A stretch of 64,000 nt of DNA from Tetracentron sinense (GCA_015143295.1 CM026557.1:38201965-38265964); one strand, 5' to 3'; positions 10,915-23,350 are shown, counted from the stretch's first letter. Notes: generated from the letters alone by a model not told the origin. A program made the numbers and translations.

Positions 10915-12745
10915 TTGCTAATCAGTGAACAAGTCTTGAACTGTTCAGCCATTGTTGTAAACCAAGACAATAGAATACACACAGGATATCTTCAAACATA
11001 GTTTAGTTCTCATTGTTGTGTTCATTTTGGCCCTAAACAAGTCTTGGATTCATGAGTGCTCTAGAGAATTTTTAGTCTAATCAATTCTCATAGAACCGGT
11101 CCAGTTCACACTCACACATGTGATTCTTATTAAGAGTATTCTGCTATACTTCACTTGGAATTCAAAGATGTAAGAAGCATTAAAAACATAGTTTATCCTA
11201 ACACGATGCAGACATCACTTTCTCATTATAGAAATGGGTAAGAGATATTATCTCTTAAATGATTAGGTTGAGTCATACACAACTTATGATATTCGCTTAA
11301 AAGTGCTTATTTTCACTATTATTCTTTTAAGCCTTATTGAATTCTCTTACGTAAAACCTTCATTTTTATTAATTTTTCTACGTAAGAGTTTTCTCCATTG
11401 CATAGAACGCACTTTTCTGGTCAAAACGGTATATTAGCATGAATTAAACACATTTATGATAGTTTAGATACGAATCTGTTTCGATGAACTCTCATTACGT
11501 GTTTTTAACTGTCTCAGGAACCCTGACTGGATGAATTTCAAGAACCATCGAGGCCTATCATTGAAAGCTAAAGAGACGGACTAAGTTGGGCTGAGCCAGT
11601 GACTGAACAAGGCCAAAGGATCTATAGAATAAATTTTTAAGGGAAAAAAGGACTAAATTGATCAAGATTCCTCTACAAGACAAAGAAAGAAGAAAACTTA
11701 ATTGGCAAAGGCCGGGGGAGATTATGTTAGAGACCAGGGTTCAAGACCTTTTGCTTCTTTTTGTTTGTTTTTATTTTGTAATTTTAAAAACCTAACCAAT
11801 TTCCTCTCTAATTAATCCTAGCCACCCATTCTTATTCTATCTTAACTATCCATTTCAAATCCTTATTTTCCCTCTCTCACATGGTAACTCTAATCCCACA
11901 ATATCTTTCTCCCTTTAGCTCTCCCTAAATTCTCCATTGTGTTAAAACTTTAATCTCTTTCTCTACAAAATTCTAACCATCCATCTCTTCTCTATCATCA
12001 AACCCTAATCCTAGCCACCCATCTCTTTCTAAAACCTTAGCCCACTTTTCTAACCCTAATCTCTATAAAACCCTAGCCACCCTCTATAAATACTCACCCC
12101 TGTCTCTCCCTTACCATGGTTCCCTCCCCCCTAACTTTTCTTCTCATCTCTCACTCATTTCTCAACCCCTTCTTTTCTCAACCCCTTTTCTATCTAAACA
12201 TCAACCTCTTCTTTTCTCAACCCCTTCTCAAAAACCCCCATCGGAACACTTCCAACTAGGCTTAGTGTGAGTTTTCAGTTTGCTGAATTTTTCTTATGGA
12301 TCTAATGCGAGTTTAATTCTAGTTGTAAGTGACTTCTTTATTTTAATGCAATGAATGTTATTTTTATTTAATGCTTTGATGTCTCTTTTCAATTCAGTTT
12401 ATTTTATGTTTATTTTATTTTATTAATAGATCTTAATTACCTCTCCCAAAGTTGTTTTAAAAATTCCAAATAATCACCACTCTCATCCCTCCATCGTTTT
12501 ACAATTTATTCTTCTTTTTGGTTTTTTTCTTTATACTAACCCCAAAGTTCATGAGTGAAGATTCGACATCCGACACAAGCCCTATACCATTCTCATGTAT
12601 TTTGTAGGTCAAAGATTACACTTAAAGACTTGATAGTAGGGTGATTCTAAACGACGGAAAAACCTTACTTTCAACTTAGTTGTCCCTTTGAACCTAGATC
12701 TTGGGATCACCATTCAACTAGGTTGGGTTACCATTGTGAAGACTC
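10915..12745. other. Non-coding 3' region of the copia element, possibly with a second retroelement fragment
   Basis: Between the end of the RNase H frame and the polypurine tract lies 1.8 kb without an open frame. 10915-11270 resembles a copia 3' untranslated stretch. About 11280-12560 is compositionally different, with repeated CTAATCCTAGCCACCCAT-type runs and an AT-rich end near 12330-12440, and looks like part of another LTR retrotransposon. I could not define its ends. Confidence 0.45.
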
Positions 12746-15700
12746 TTAAGTAATAGACTTTAGCCCCATTCCCCTTGATGAGTTACTCACTTGCTCTCTT
12801 GATAAACCTTTGGTAAAAGGATCAGCAATATTATCCTTGGACCTTATGTATTCTATAGAGATTATCTCACTTGAAATCAAGTGTTTAACGGTATTATGTC
12901 TACGATGAATGTGTCGAGACTATCTGTTATACATGCGACTTTGTGCTCTTCCTATTGCCGATTGACTATCGTAGTGTATGTAGATAGCAGACACATGTTT
13001 TTGCCACATTGGAATATCTTCTAAGAATTGTTGAAGCCATTTAGCTTCTTCTCCTACTTTATCTAGCGCAATGAATTTAGATTTCATTGTAGTTCGTGCT
13101 ATACACGTTTGCTTAGAAGATTTTCATGATATTGCTACACCTCCTAATGTAAAGACATATCCACTTGTGGATTTTGTGTCGTTAGTATCTGATATCTAAT
13201 TTGCATCACGGTATCCTTCAAGGACTGCTGGATATCTGGTGTAGCACAACGCATAGTTTAGGATAAATTTTAAATATCTAAGAACCCTCACTATGACTTT
13301 CCAGTGGTCTTCCCCTAGATTACTGGTATATCTACTCAACTTACTTATGGAGTATGCTATATCAGGACGTGTACAGTTCATCACATACATCAAGCTTCTT
13401 ATAATTCTAGAATACTCCAATTGAGATATGCTTTTGCTAGTATTCTTGGCTAGATCAACATTTTCATCTACTGAAGTCTTTGCTAGACGATCGTTGTACT
13501 TGTTAAAATTTTCAAGTACTTTCTCAATATAATATGATTGAGATAAAGTATATCCTTAAGATGTTTTGGTAATTTTCATTCCCAAGATTATATCTGCTAC
13601 TCCCATGTCTTTCATGTCAAATTGTTTCTTCAACATTTTCTTAGTAGTTTTGATCATTTGATCATTACTCCCTATGATGAGCATGTCATCTACATAAAGA
13701 CATATTATGACATATTCTATATCTATGCTTTTCACATGAACACATTTGTCACACTCGTTGATTTTAAATCCATTTGACATCATTGCATTGTCAAATTTTT
13801 TATGACATTACTTCGGTGCTTGTTTCAATCCGTAGAGTGATTTAACAAATTTACAAACTTTCTTTCCTTGTCTTGGAACACTGAACCCTTCAGTTTGGTC
13901 CATGTAGATTTTTTCATTTAAATCACCATTTAAGAAAGCCGTTTTGACATCCATTTGATGAAGTTAAAGATTCTTTAATGTAGCAATCGCTATCATTGTT
14001 CGAATGGATGTTATTCTTGTCACTGGAAAATATATATCAAAGTAATCTAGTCATTCCTTTTGACTATATCCTTTCACCACAAGTCATGCCTTGTACTTGT
14101 CAATTGAACCATCTGCTTTCATTTTCCTTTTGAATATCCATTTATATCAAAGAGGTTTACATCCCGATAGGAGATCAACTAACTCCCATGTATGATTATG
14201 CAAAATAAATTCAATTTCATTGTTCACAGCCTCTTTCCATAAAGGAGCTTCAGGACTTGCCATAACTTTCTTAAAAGTTTGAAGCTTATTTTCTAACAAA
14301 AATGTTAGAAAATCTGGACCAAAAGATTTTGACTTTTTAGCATGTTTGCTATGTCTAGGTTCTTCATTATTACCTTCAAGGTCTTGATTACTACTCCTAG
14401 TAGTATTCCTAATTCTTTTAACAGAACTAGACTCTTGTCCAGATTTATAAGGAAATATATTTTCAAAGAAATACGCATTCCTTGATTCAATAATAATATT
14501 TACATGCATATCAGGATTCTCAGATTTGTGAATCAGAAATCGATATGCACTACTATTATTTGCATAACCAATGAATATGCAGTTAACAGTTTTAGGTCCG
14601 ATCTTAGTCGTTTTAGGACTAGGAACAACCAATTTAGCTAAACACCCCCCACACTTTTAAGTATTTGAAAGTAAGTGATCTACCATTCCATATCTCATAG
14701 GGTGTTTTGTTGATTACCTTTCAGGGTATTTTATTTAGAATATAATTTGCAGAAAGAATTGCTCCCCCCACAAATTTTGAGGTAATCCCGAACTAATCAA
14801 CATAACATTCATCATTTCTTTCAAGGTTCTATTTTTTCGTTCAACAATACCATTTTGCTGAGGTGAGTAAGGTGCCATTGTTTGGTGTATGATACCATGT
14901 TCTGAACAGAAAGCACCAAAATGTGCTTTATATTCACCACTTCTATCACTTTTTATAACCTTAATTTTTTTGCTAAGTTGATTTTCAACTTCGGCTTTGT
15001 ACTGTTTAAACATATCCAAAGCTTCATCATTACTCCTTAAAAGATATACTTTATAAAATCTAGAGTAATCATCAATGAAAGTAATAAAGTATTACTTTTC
15101 ACCTCTAGTTTGTATAAATTTTAAATCACGCATATCCGTATGAATTAAATCTAAAGGTTCAGAATTTCTTTCAATTGATTGGAATGAAGTTCTAGTTAAC
15201 TTTACTTCCACACAAACTTCACACTTATAATTTTGATCAAATTTACATTTAGGTAAACATCCTAAGTGTATAAGCTTACGTAAAGAATCATAATTTATAT
15301 GTCCTAATCCACCATGCCATACATTAGAAGACTTAAGCAAGTAACTTGAAGATGCATCCTTATTCATATTATTAATTGGTACAACCATCATTACATTCAA
15401 TTTGAAGAGCCCGTCACTCATATAACCCTTTCCCACATACATTCCACTTTTAGTGAGAACAAATTTATCCGATTCAAATGCTAGCCTAAACTCATTCTTA
15501 CATAACAATGATCTTGAAACTAAATTTTTCCGGATGTCCGACACATGGATCACATTGTTGAGCATTAGTTCATTGTCCGAAGTCATTTTCAGAACCACCT
15601 TTCCTTGTCCCTCAATTCTGGAAGTCGAGGATTCACCCATGAAGAGTTGCTCTTCATTCTCCACCACTTGATATGAAGAGAACATCTTACTATCAACACA

Positions 15701-16723
15701 AATGTGACAAGTCGCTCCAGTGTCCACACACCATTATTTGGGATTGTCAACGAGGTTTGCCTCAGACATTACAACATAAAGATTCATATTATGGACTCCA
15801 TTTGAAATCATGTCAGTTTTTGTGAAATTTTCTTGAACAGGTTTCTTGTTGTAACTTGCTTGGCTTTTACGCTTGCTTTTGCAATCCTTAGCGTGATACT
15901 CGAGTTTATCACAATTGAAACATTTGCCGATAAACTTGAATCGTTTGTTGTCTCCACCTTTAGAACCTTTTGAAGAGCCCTCATTAAAATGCCTCATTTG
16001 TCCATTAGGCTTATTCCCTTGTTCCACAACATTTGCCTTGGACTCCATTGGAAATTTTTCATTTTTCTTTTCAGAAATCCGGTTATCCTCTTCGATCTTC
16101 AATCGCACAATTAGTTCCTCCATTTTCATCTCCTTGCGCTTATGCTTCAGATAGTTCTTGAAATCTTTCGAGCTCGGATGTAATTTTTCAATTATGGCGG
16201 CTACCTGAAAAGATTCACTCAAAACTATACTTTTTGCATGAATGTCATGCAATATTAATTGGAGATCTTGAACCTGACTGATAACAATCTTGGAGTCTGA
16301 CATCAAATATTCCAGAAATTTTCCGACAACGAACTTTTTCGCACCGACATCTTCCGTCTTATATTTGATGTCCACGAAATCCCAGAGTTCCTTTGCAGTT
16401 TTGATAGAACTGTAAATATTGTACAATGTATTATCCAGTCCATTAAAGATGTAATTTCGGCATAGGAAATCAGAATTTTTCCATGCCTTCACAGCTGCAA
16501 CCACTTACTTATCAATTTCTCTTTCTTTCAATGCAGGAGCACCTTTTCTGAGAAACCTAACCAGATTCAGAGTTGTAAGATAAAACAACATCTTTTGCTG
16601 CCTTCTCTTAAACTTTGTTCCATTAAATTTCTCTAGCTTCTCTCCATGACTCATAGGAACAATTGGATGCAATGGAGTATGTACAACATTAGGGGCAATG
16701 ACGGATTGATTTACAGTAAACAT
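12746..16723 (-). pseudogene. Ty1/copia gag-pol pseudogene
   Basis: Reading on the minus strand, Gag starts at 16723 (MFTVNQSVIAPNVVHTP). After an in-frame stop near 16505 it continues to a CX2CX4HX4C zinc knuckle (CFNCDKLEYHAKDC). A second in-frame stop near 15730 precedes the protease (WCVDTGATCHIC). The pre-integrase histidine-cysteine region (HGGLGHINYD, CEVCVEVK) follows, then integrase (LDLIHTDM, with the later aspartate in IKSDRSGEY and the glutamate in NGIVERKNRT). An in-frame stop lies near 15092 and frameshifts lie near 14735 and 14640. Reverse transcriptase carries the catalytic YVDDM near 13700-13690. RNase H ends at the TAA at 12746-12748 (MGLKSIT). A full copia polyprotein is about 1300-1400 residues, so nearly all of the gene is present but it is inactive. 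Confidence 0.9.
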
Positions 16724-16815
16724 AATTTCTGATATACAGTATACAAAATTCAGAAATTAAAAAAACAGTAGTAGAAAGTAAACAAAAATATTGAAAACTA
16801 AATTTGTCTTAAGAT

Positions 16816-17711
16816 TGTTGTCCAATCTTAGAGTATATACTAAATATTTCTGTAACAGTAATTAATTAAAGAAACATAATAAACAGTAACTCACCAATTT
16901 TAGAATTTATGGAAAACCAGAATAGATCAAGTCGAGTAGAACTCTTTCCTTAAGACAGATTTCGTCCCTTGCACTGGTACTTACGAACTTCGGATGTCTA
17001 TCTCTCATGATAAAATGATTTTTACACAGGCAGAAGAAGTACTGCAATCTAACTGTCCAGCGAACCAGAAACTATGTATTTTCTCTCTTAAGTACAGACA
17101 CTAATATGTATGAGGAGTAATGCAAAGAACGGAATTTTCTCTATATTAAACAATTGGAGGAAGATTGTATTTAAAGACAAATTCATGCCTTTTCAGAACA
17201 AGTGAAGAGGCACATTTTCAGAATAGGTGAGACCGAACTGGTTCATTAATTTGAACCACCCAACAGTAACAATAACTTAATCGGAAAATTAATTTAAAAT
17301 TGAATAAATTTTCTCCAAAAAAATAAGCAGCCCAAGCCCGGCTCGGTGCGGTGGCGGAGGGTGTGGTGGTTCAACCATGGAGCATGGGCTCCTCCGTTCG
17401 CAAAATTTGGGTGGCCAAGGGCCCAACATAAAGATCACATCCTTACTTATTTATACAACACAAATGATTCATATTTATCCAATGTAAAATTATTCATTGT
17501 TACCAACCACTCATTGATATCATGACCCACTTTAAATACAATTTCTCATTCACCTATTAAAGACTTTGATTAACCAAATACATGAGATTATAGTCCACAT
17601 AGAGGTGAACACATTTCCACTTGATCCCACCTAAAAAGGTGTGTAAGACCCGAATAAATTTGTGCTTAAAGATATTAAAATCCCATGGCTCAAAGTAATT
17701 TTTTTCCGACC
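16816..17711 (-). repeat. 5' LTR of the copia element
   Basis: This 896-bp LTR aligns with 9575-10506 throughout, from TGTTGTCCAATCTTAGAG to TTCCGACC. Its outer end has lost the canonical dinucleotide (GACC instead of AACA). Differences from the 3' LTR include many transitions and a deletion in the GC-rich block. Confidence 0.83.
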
Positions 17712-19049
17712 CTTGTTCTAAAAAAAAATAAATCCGGGAGCTATGCCACGAACATTGTTAGTGTTGAAAGGTAAGGACATATATACTATTTACTTTGCTT
17801 TTGGGTGTTTTTTTATAAGATTAGTGTAATTATCAAAATTTGAGGTGCAATATCGTCACCCCTTTTAAAAACATTCCTAATTATGCATAAGTAAACAGGT
17901 TCGAGTTTCGAGATTACGTACCAGTGGCACTATCGTAGATTACAGAAAAGTCAAAGTCATTTTGGTTGCACGTTAGATTTTTTAAACTCTTTTCTATCAT
18001 GGACGAGTGGCCTGGAAGGGTGTGTCGGTGGTCTCCGGATCTAACATGTGACATAGCTGGATCATTGCTTTTTGCACTAATACTCGATGTGATGGTAAGA
18101 TTCCCATGTATGTCTCATACAACTAATAGTTTGTATGAACAATGGCATACATTGATTTGCTCTATATAACCAAATCAAAAGGACTCTGATAAGTAAGGAT
18201 AAGAACCATCATCCCTTTGTAAGATTGGAACCTAGCCACTTTTGGTTAACCGTAAATTTTTTGTTTTTTCAATAAATGTGGTACTGAGCCTTAAAAGACT
18301 CCAATAGCGCATAGAGAATACCCCTACCCCATACAACCACGGACGGGATTTTCTAGTAGTGGAGACACCAATGATTGATCGAACATAATAATAATTGTTG
18401 ATAAATATTTGGAGAAAAATCCAGTGTTTACAAAATATTTTGGGTTTTGGGAGATTGGGTTTCGGGGGGTGTAGGCCTCGAATTTTTTTTTGACATCTAA
18501 ATTCATAGACCGTTTCGTCTCTATATATATATTGTACATATTATGAGTATTATTTCTTATTGTTTACAGGGCAACTCCTTTTGAGTCATAATCATGCCCA
18601 GGAGATAGTTGCCGTATCCCCACAGTTATGCCATATTAAATAATATATTATAATTTTTTTAAGGGGCAACTGCTCCCTCATCCAATGAATTATGCCCAAT
18701 CAAACACTTAAACAACTTAGTCACATAAAAAATACGAGTCTGGATCCTGTCCAATTGCGATTGAATTCAGAGACGTTGTCATAGCCCCCTTTTAACTCTT
18801 GTTAAGAATTTTTAACCTATAAGGTTAGTTTTTTTTTCTTCTAAAAACAAAAGTTATATTGTTGAACCCTAAGGTTTAGTACATCTTAACCATAGTTAAT
18901 GGGGTTATAAGGGATATCTGTAGGCAAAGTTCAATCGAACATGAACCTAACTCAAAAAATATTTTTTCCAAAGTTGGGACACGTGCCCTATTCTCATGCT
19001 ATGCCTAAATTTTTTTTTAAAAAAAATTCAAATGTTGAGTGGGGGCACT
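17712..19049. other. Intergenic with inverted-repeat arm and MITE fragments
   Basis: 17768-17855 is the right arm of the inverted repeat that starts at 8953. 18780-18910 is a fragment of the foldback repeat family (TTAACCATAGTTAATGGGG motif). The segment before 19050 (GGGACACGTGCCCTATT, then a T/A run) resembles the sub-terminal part of the hAT elements at the left of the window. No gene is seen. Confidence 0.5.
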
Positions 19050-19058
19050 TGCCCCTAA

Positions 19059-19440
19059 GAGGAAAGTATGGAAATTGGCTCCGGATTATGAAAAAACCCG
19101 AAAATGGACTCCATTTTGAAATTTTTATTTTTGTAGGATCCTACAGTGGTTTTAGTGAGCACGTGCTTTCTTCTCTTTTTTTCTCTCCAAAATATCCCCA
19201 AACTCTGTTAGAGATCTTTTCAACACTGTGCGACTGAGCTTAAACTTAAGGTTTCCCTTTCGTTGAAGCTTTCATTCGAAACCCAAGTTTTCCCTTTCGT
19301 TGCAACTGAGCTAAAACCCTTCTACTTCATCTGAAATCCTTCAACACAAACTAAGCCAAACCCCTGCTTCATCCGAAACCCTTTTGAAGAAGAAGAAGAA
19401 AAAGAAAAAGAACAAGAACAAGAAAAATGTTTTATACATT
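19059..19440 (+). repeat. Left terminal inverted repeat of the MULE
   Basis: It matches the reverse complement of about 22980-23350. Shared landmarks are ACAGTGGTTTTAGTGAGCAC near 19143 (right-arm equivalent ends near 23270), CTCTGTTAGAGATCTTTTCAACACTG, written here as two pieces around 19204-19228, and the GAAGAAGAAGAA run at the inner end. Confidence 0.88.
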
Positions 19441-19679
19441 TTTGATCCATTTTCGATGATTACAGTGGTCATTTTCGATTTTTTTCTAGGGTTTTGTGTT
19501 CATTTTCGGGATTTCCTATTATTACATTTTATTTTATGTTATTACAGTGCATTTTCGATGGTTTTGTGTTTATTTTTGATAGATTTGTACTCATTTTCGA
19601 GGATTTTCTGTTATTAGAGTACATTTTCGATATTAAAGTGTTTTTTTTATGGTTTTGTGCTCATTTTTTGTGGTTTCTG

Positions 19680-20126
19680 TTCTTCTGGATTCTAACAAGT
19701 TTTATCCCGCTTTAGTATTTTGACTATAACTTTTAACTTGTTCATCGGATTTTGACGATTCAACTTGCGTTGCACTCATCTTTCGAAGGGGAACAATTCT
19801 CATGTTTTATAAAAATCCTAATTTTGAGTTTTAAATGGACCCACAATTGGACTGATCTGCAATTTCATCATATAAAATATCGGAAAACCCACTTTTGACT
19901 TAGCTTAGACTTAAGATATGGAAAAACATTAAACATGAACCTTGAAGAGGGTTCCAATACGGTTATAATGGTTCAAAAATCACTCAATTTTGATAAGTGA
20001 TGAGAAAATTAGAGCTTCCTAAAGTTTGAGGGATGTTAACACATTCCTCTAGAACCTTGGTTTATTTCCATATTTCATCTACCTTGAATCCAACCCCTAC
20101 TCCATTCTCATACTCACTGTAATATC
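19680..20126 (-). repeat. Inverted copy of the internal MULE module
   Basis: The reverse complement of this segment matches 21226-21670 and 22243-22690. All three carry GGGGTTGGATTCAAGGTAGA, the phrase ACCCTCTTCAAGG, and CCATATCTTGAG/CTCAAGATATGG-type blocks. The function is unknown. Confidence 0.85.
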
Positions 20127-20201
20127 GAAAATACACTATAATAACAGAAAACAACTGAAAATACACTGTAATAACAGAAAACCACCGAAAATGAGCACAA
20201 T

Positions 20202-20655
20202 AAATGAATCATATATTTAGACACCAGACGAATCAAGGATTTACCAGAATCTTTTTCTAATCAAACTACTTCTGGATCTGCTTATGAAAGAGGGCCAAGA
20301 TACTTTGATTTCTTACATTTTAGAAAATAGGGTCATATGTCTTTCGTACATGTTAATTCGAATTAGTGAATATTATATTCTTTAATTTATATGATTACTA
20401 CTATTTATTCAACAAATTAGATTGATTGATACGAGTTGATTTTCTGTTACGATAAATTGATGAAACAATAGCTGGTCCAATAGCTGCTTCAGCGGCTGCG
20501 ATAGCTATAACAAAAATCGAGAAAATGTCTCCTTTTAATTGGCGACTATCAAAAAAATCAGAAAATATTATGAAATTCATATTAACTGCATTCAGTATAA
20601 GTTCAAGACACATAAGTGCTCTAACCATATTTCGGCTCGTGATCAATCCATATCA
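20202..20655 (-). pseudogene. ndhE: Nuclear-integrated plastid DNA: ndhE 3' part plus downstream spacer
   Basis: Minus-strand codons from about 20652 to the stop at 20401-20403 encode about residues 18-101 of NdhE, a small membrane subunit (NuoK type) of the thylakoid NADH dehydrogenase-like complex. Recognisable stretches are [49 protein letters not shown] and the C-terminal [19 protein letters not shown]. The first 17 or so codons are missing. Upstream of the junction the frame meets a stop, and the sequence changes to MULE-type repeats. About 20202-20400, downstream of the stop, probably derives from the plastid ndhE-psaC spacer; this is inferred. The reading frame is undamaged, so the transfer is fairly recent, but no start or plastid-targeting sequence is present. 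It is not a working gene. Confidence 0.92.
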
Positions 20656-21225
20656 ACAATTTGCTTGTGTAGGTGGGGATCCCATTGAAAAAGCACTGTA
20701 ATATCAAAAATGCACTATAATAACAGAAAACCCCTGAAAATAGGCACTGTAACAATAGAAAACCATCGAAATGAGCACAAATCCATCGAAAATAAGCACA
20801 AAACCATCGAAAATACACCGTAATAACATAAAATCATCGAAAATGAGCACAAAGCCATTGAAAAAGCACTGTAATATCGAAAATGCACTATAATAACAGT
20901 GCTTTTTCGGTGGATTTCCCTATTTTCGGTGGTTTTCTGTTATTAGAGTGCTTTTTCGATGGATTTGTGCTCATTTTCAATAGTTTTATATTATTACGGA
21001 GCATTTTCGATGGTTTTGTGTTTATTTTCAATGGATTTGTGCTTATTTTCGATGGTTTTCTATTATTACAGTGCCCATTTTTGGTGGTTTTCTGTTATTA
21101 GAGTGCATTTTCAATATTACAGTGTTTTTCAATGGTTTTGTGCTCATTTTCGGTGGTTTTTTGTTATTACAATGTATTTTCGGTGATTTTCTATTATTAT
21201 AGTGCATTTTTGATATTACAGTTAG

Positions 21226-21670
21226 TATGAGAATAAAGTAGGGGTTGGATTCAAGGTAGATGGAGTATGGAAATAAACAAGGATCTAGAGGAATGTCTTA
21301 ATATCCCTCAAACTTTAGGAATCTCTAGTTTTCTCACTGCTTATCAGAATTGAGTGATTCTTAAACCATTAAAACTGTATGAGAACCCTCTTCAAGGTTT
21401 ATATTTAATGTTTTTCCATATCTTGAGTTTAAGCTAAGTCAAAAGTAGGTTTTCTGATATTTTATCTGCTAAAATTGCAGACCAGTCCACTTGTGGGCCA
21501 AATTAAAAACCATTTAAAACTCAAAATTAAGATTTTTGTAAAACATGAAAGTTGTTCCCCTTCGAAATATGAGTGTAACGTAAGTTGAATTGTCAAAATC
21601 TGATGAGCGAGTCAAAAGTTATGGTCAAAATACTAAAACGGAGAAAATCTGTTAGAATCCAAATGAACAG
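21226..21670 (+). repeat. Internal MULE module, direct copy 1
   Basis: This copy runs from the ATTACAGTTAGTATGAG region through GGGGTTGGATTCAAGG and GTTCCCCTTCGAAATATGAG to TTATGGTCAAAATAC. It is about 1.0 kb from, and in the same orientation as, copy 2 at 22243-22690. It is inverted relative to 19680-20126. Confidence 0.85.
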
Positions 21671-22242
21671 AAAACTACTGAAAATAAAACAGAAAACCAC
21701 CGAAAATGAGCATAAAACCATCAAAAAAAGCATTGTAATATCGAAAATGCACTCTAAGTACAGAAAACCACCGAAAATTGGCACTATAATAACAGAAAAC
21801 TACAAAAAATGAGTACAAATCCATCGAAAATAAGCACAAAACCTTCGAAAATGCACCGTAATAACATAAAACAACTGAAAATGAGCACAAAACTATCGAA
21901 AAAACATTTTAATATCGAAAATGCACTATAATAACAGTGCTTTTTTGGTGGATTTCCCTAGTTTCGGTGGTTTTATGTTATTAGAGTGCATTTTCAATAT
22001 TACAGTGTTTTTTCGATGGATTTGTGCTCAATTTCAATGGTGTGATGTTATTACGGTGTATTTTTGATAATTTTGTGCTTATTTTCGATGGATTTGTGCT
22101 CATTTTTTGTGGTTATCTGTTATTAGAGTGCATTTTCGATATTACAGTGTTTTTCAATGGTTTTGTGCTCATTTTCGGTTTTTTTTTTATTATTACAATG
22201 TATTTTCGGTGATTTTTTGTTGTTATAGTGCATTTTCGATAT

Positions 22243-22690
22243 TACAGTGAGTATGCGAATGAAGTAGGGGTTGGATTCAAGGTAGATGGGGTATGGAAAT
22301 AAACCAAGGGTCTAGAGGAATGTCTTAACATCCCTCAAACTTTAGGAAGCTCTAGTTTTCTCACTGTTTATCGAAATTGAGTGATTCTTAAACCATTAGA
22401 ACCATATTTGAACCCTCTTCAAGGTTCATGTTTAATGTTTTTCCATATCTTGAGTCTAAGCTAAGTCAAAAGTGGGTTTTCTGATGTTTTATCTGCTGAA
22501 ATTGCAGACCAGTCCACTTGTGGGCCAATTTAGACTATTTAAAACTCAAAATTAGGATTTTTGTAAAACATAAAAGTTATTCCCCTTCGAAATATGAGTG
22601 CAACACAAGTTGAATCGTCAAAATCTAATGCGCGAGTCAAAAGTTATGGTCAAAATATTAAAGTTGGGTAAAATTTGTCAGAATCTAGAG
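22243..22690 (+). repeat. Internal MULE module, direct copy 2
   Basis: This is the second direct copy, with the same landmarks as 21226-21670. The intervening short-unit DNA is also duplicated, so an arm of about 1 kb was duplicated in tandem. Confidence 0.85.
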
Positions 22691-22979
22691 GAATAGAAAA
22701 CCACCGAAAATGAAACAGAAAACCACTGAAAATGAGCACAAAACCATCAAAAAAGCATTATAATATCGAAAATGCACTCCAATAACAGAAAACCATTGAA
22801 AATGGGCATTGTGATAATATAAAACTACCGAAAATGAGCACAGATCCATCAAAAATAAGGACAAAACCATCGAAAATGCACTGTAGTAACATAAAATAAA
22901 CTGTAATAACAGAAAATCCTGAAAATGAGCACAAAACCCTAGAAAAAATTGAAAATGACCGCTGTAACGATCGAAAATG

Positions 22980-23350
22980 GATCAAAAACCTATAAAACAC
23001 TTTTCTTCTTCTTCTTCAAAAGGGTTTCGGATGAAGCAGAAGGGTTTAGCTTAGTTTGTGTTGAAGGGTTTCAGATAAAGCAGAAGGATTTAGCTCAGTT
23101 GCAACGAAAGGAAAAGCTTAGGTTTCAGATGAAAGCTTCAACGAAAGGGAAAGTTTGAGTTTAAGCTTATTTGCACAGTGTTGAAGGGATCTCTAACAGA
23201 GATGAGGGTATTTTTGAGAGAAAAAAAAGAAGAGGAAAGCACATGCTTACTAAAACCACTGTAGGAGCCTACAGAAATAAAAATTTCAAACAAAATGGAG
23301 CCCATTTTCGGGTTTTTTCATAATCCAGAGCCCATTTCCGTATTTTCCTC
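22980..23350 (-). repeat. Right terminal inverted repeat of the MULE
   Basis: This arm pairs with 19059-19440. It starts at the CTTCTTCTTCTTC run and ends CCGTATTTTCCTC, directly before the 9-bp TSD at 23351-23359. Confidence 0.88.

Larger units (their letters stand above)
9575..17711 (-). mobile_element. Ty1/copia LTR retrotransposon, decayed, minus strand
   Basis: The 8.1-kb element has two LTRs (9575-10506 and 16816-17711) around a gag-pol region reading on the minus strand in the copia order gag, protease, integrase, reverse transcriptase, RNase H. A polypurine tract lies next to the 3' LTR (GGGGG read on the minus strand, about 10507-10515). A standard initiator-methionine primer site is not evident beside the 5' LTR. 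Several in-frame stops and frameshifts break the frame, and the LTRs have diverged by substitutions and indels, so the insertion is old. The flanking five bases (ATTGA and CTTGT) agree at only three positions. About 2.2 kb of non-coding DNA separates RNase H from the polypurine tract and includes a later MITE insertion. Confidence 0.88.
19059..23350. mobile_element. Mutator-like element (MULE) with long terminal inverted repeats and captured plastid DNA
   Basis: The element begins GAGGAAAGTATGG and ends CCGTATTTTCCTC. It is flanked by a perfect 9-bp duplication TGCCCCTAA (19050-19058 and 23351-23359). Inverted repeats of about 380-400 bp (19059 to about 19440, and about 22980 to 23350) match closely. 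Long inverted repeats with a 9-bp TSD are diagnostic of Mutator-like elements. There is no transposase gene, so the element is non-autonomous. The interior is made of short degenerate units (AAACCATCGAAAATGAGCAC and variants, in both orientations), three copies of a module of about 440 bp, and a plastid ndhE fragment. Confidence 0.92.

Noticed and set aside
19384..19430. Lysine-rich open frame start
   Set aside because: It is an AAG/AAA microsatellite at the inner edge of the MULE terminal repeat and is mirrored in the right arm.
20401..20646. ndhE as a working gene
   Set aside because: The first 17 or so codons and any promoter or transit peptide are missing and it lies inside a Mutator-like element. 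The intact frame reflects recent transfer.
19494..22212. Many overlapping hydrophobic open frames (FDGFVLIF-type repeats) as a repetitive membrane protein
   Set aside because: They occur in all phases and both strands of a short degenerate repeat (GATGGTTTTGTGCTCATTTT) in the MULE interior.
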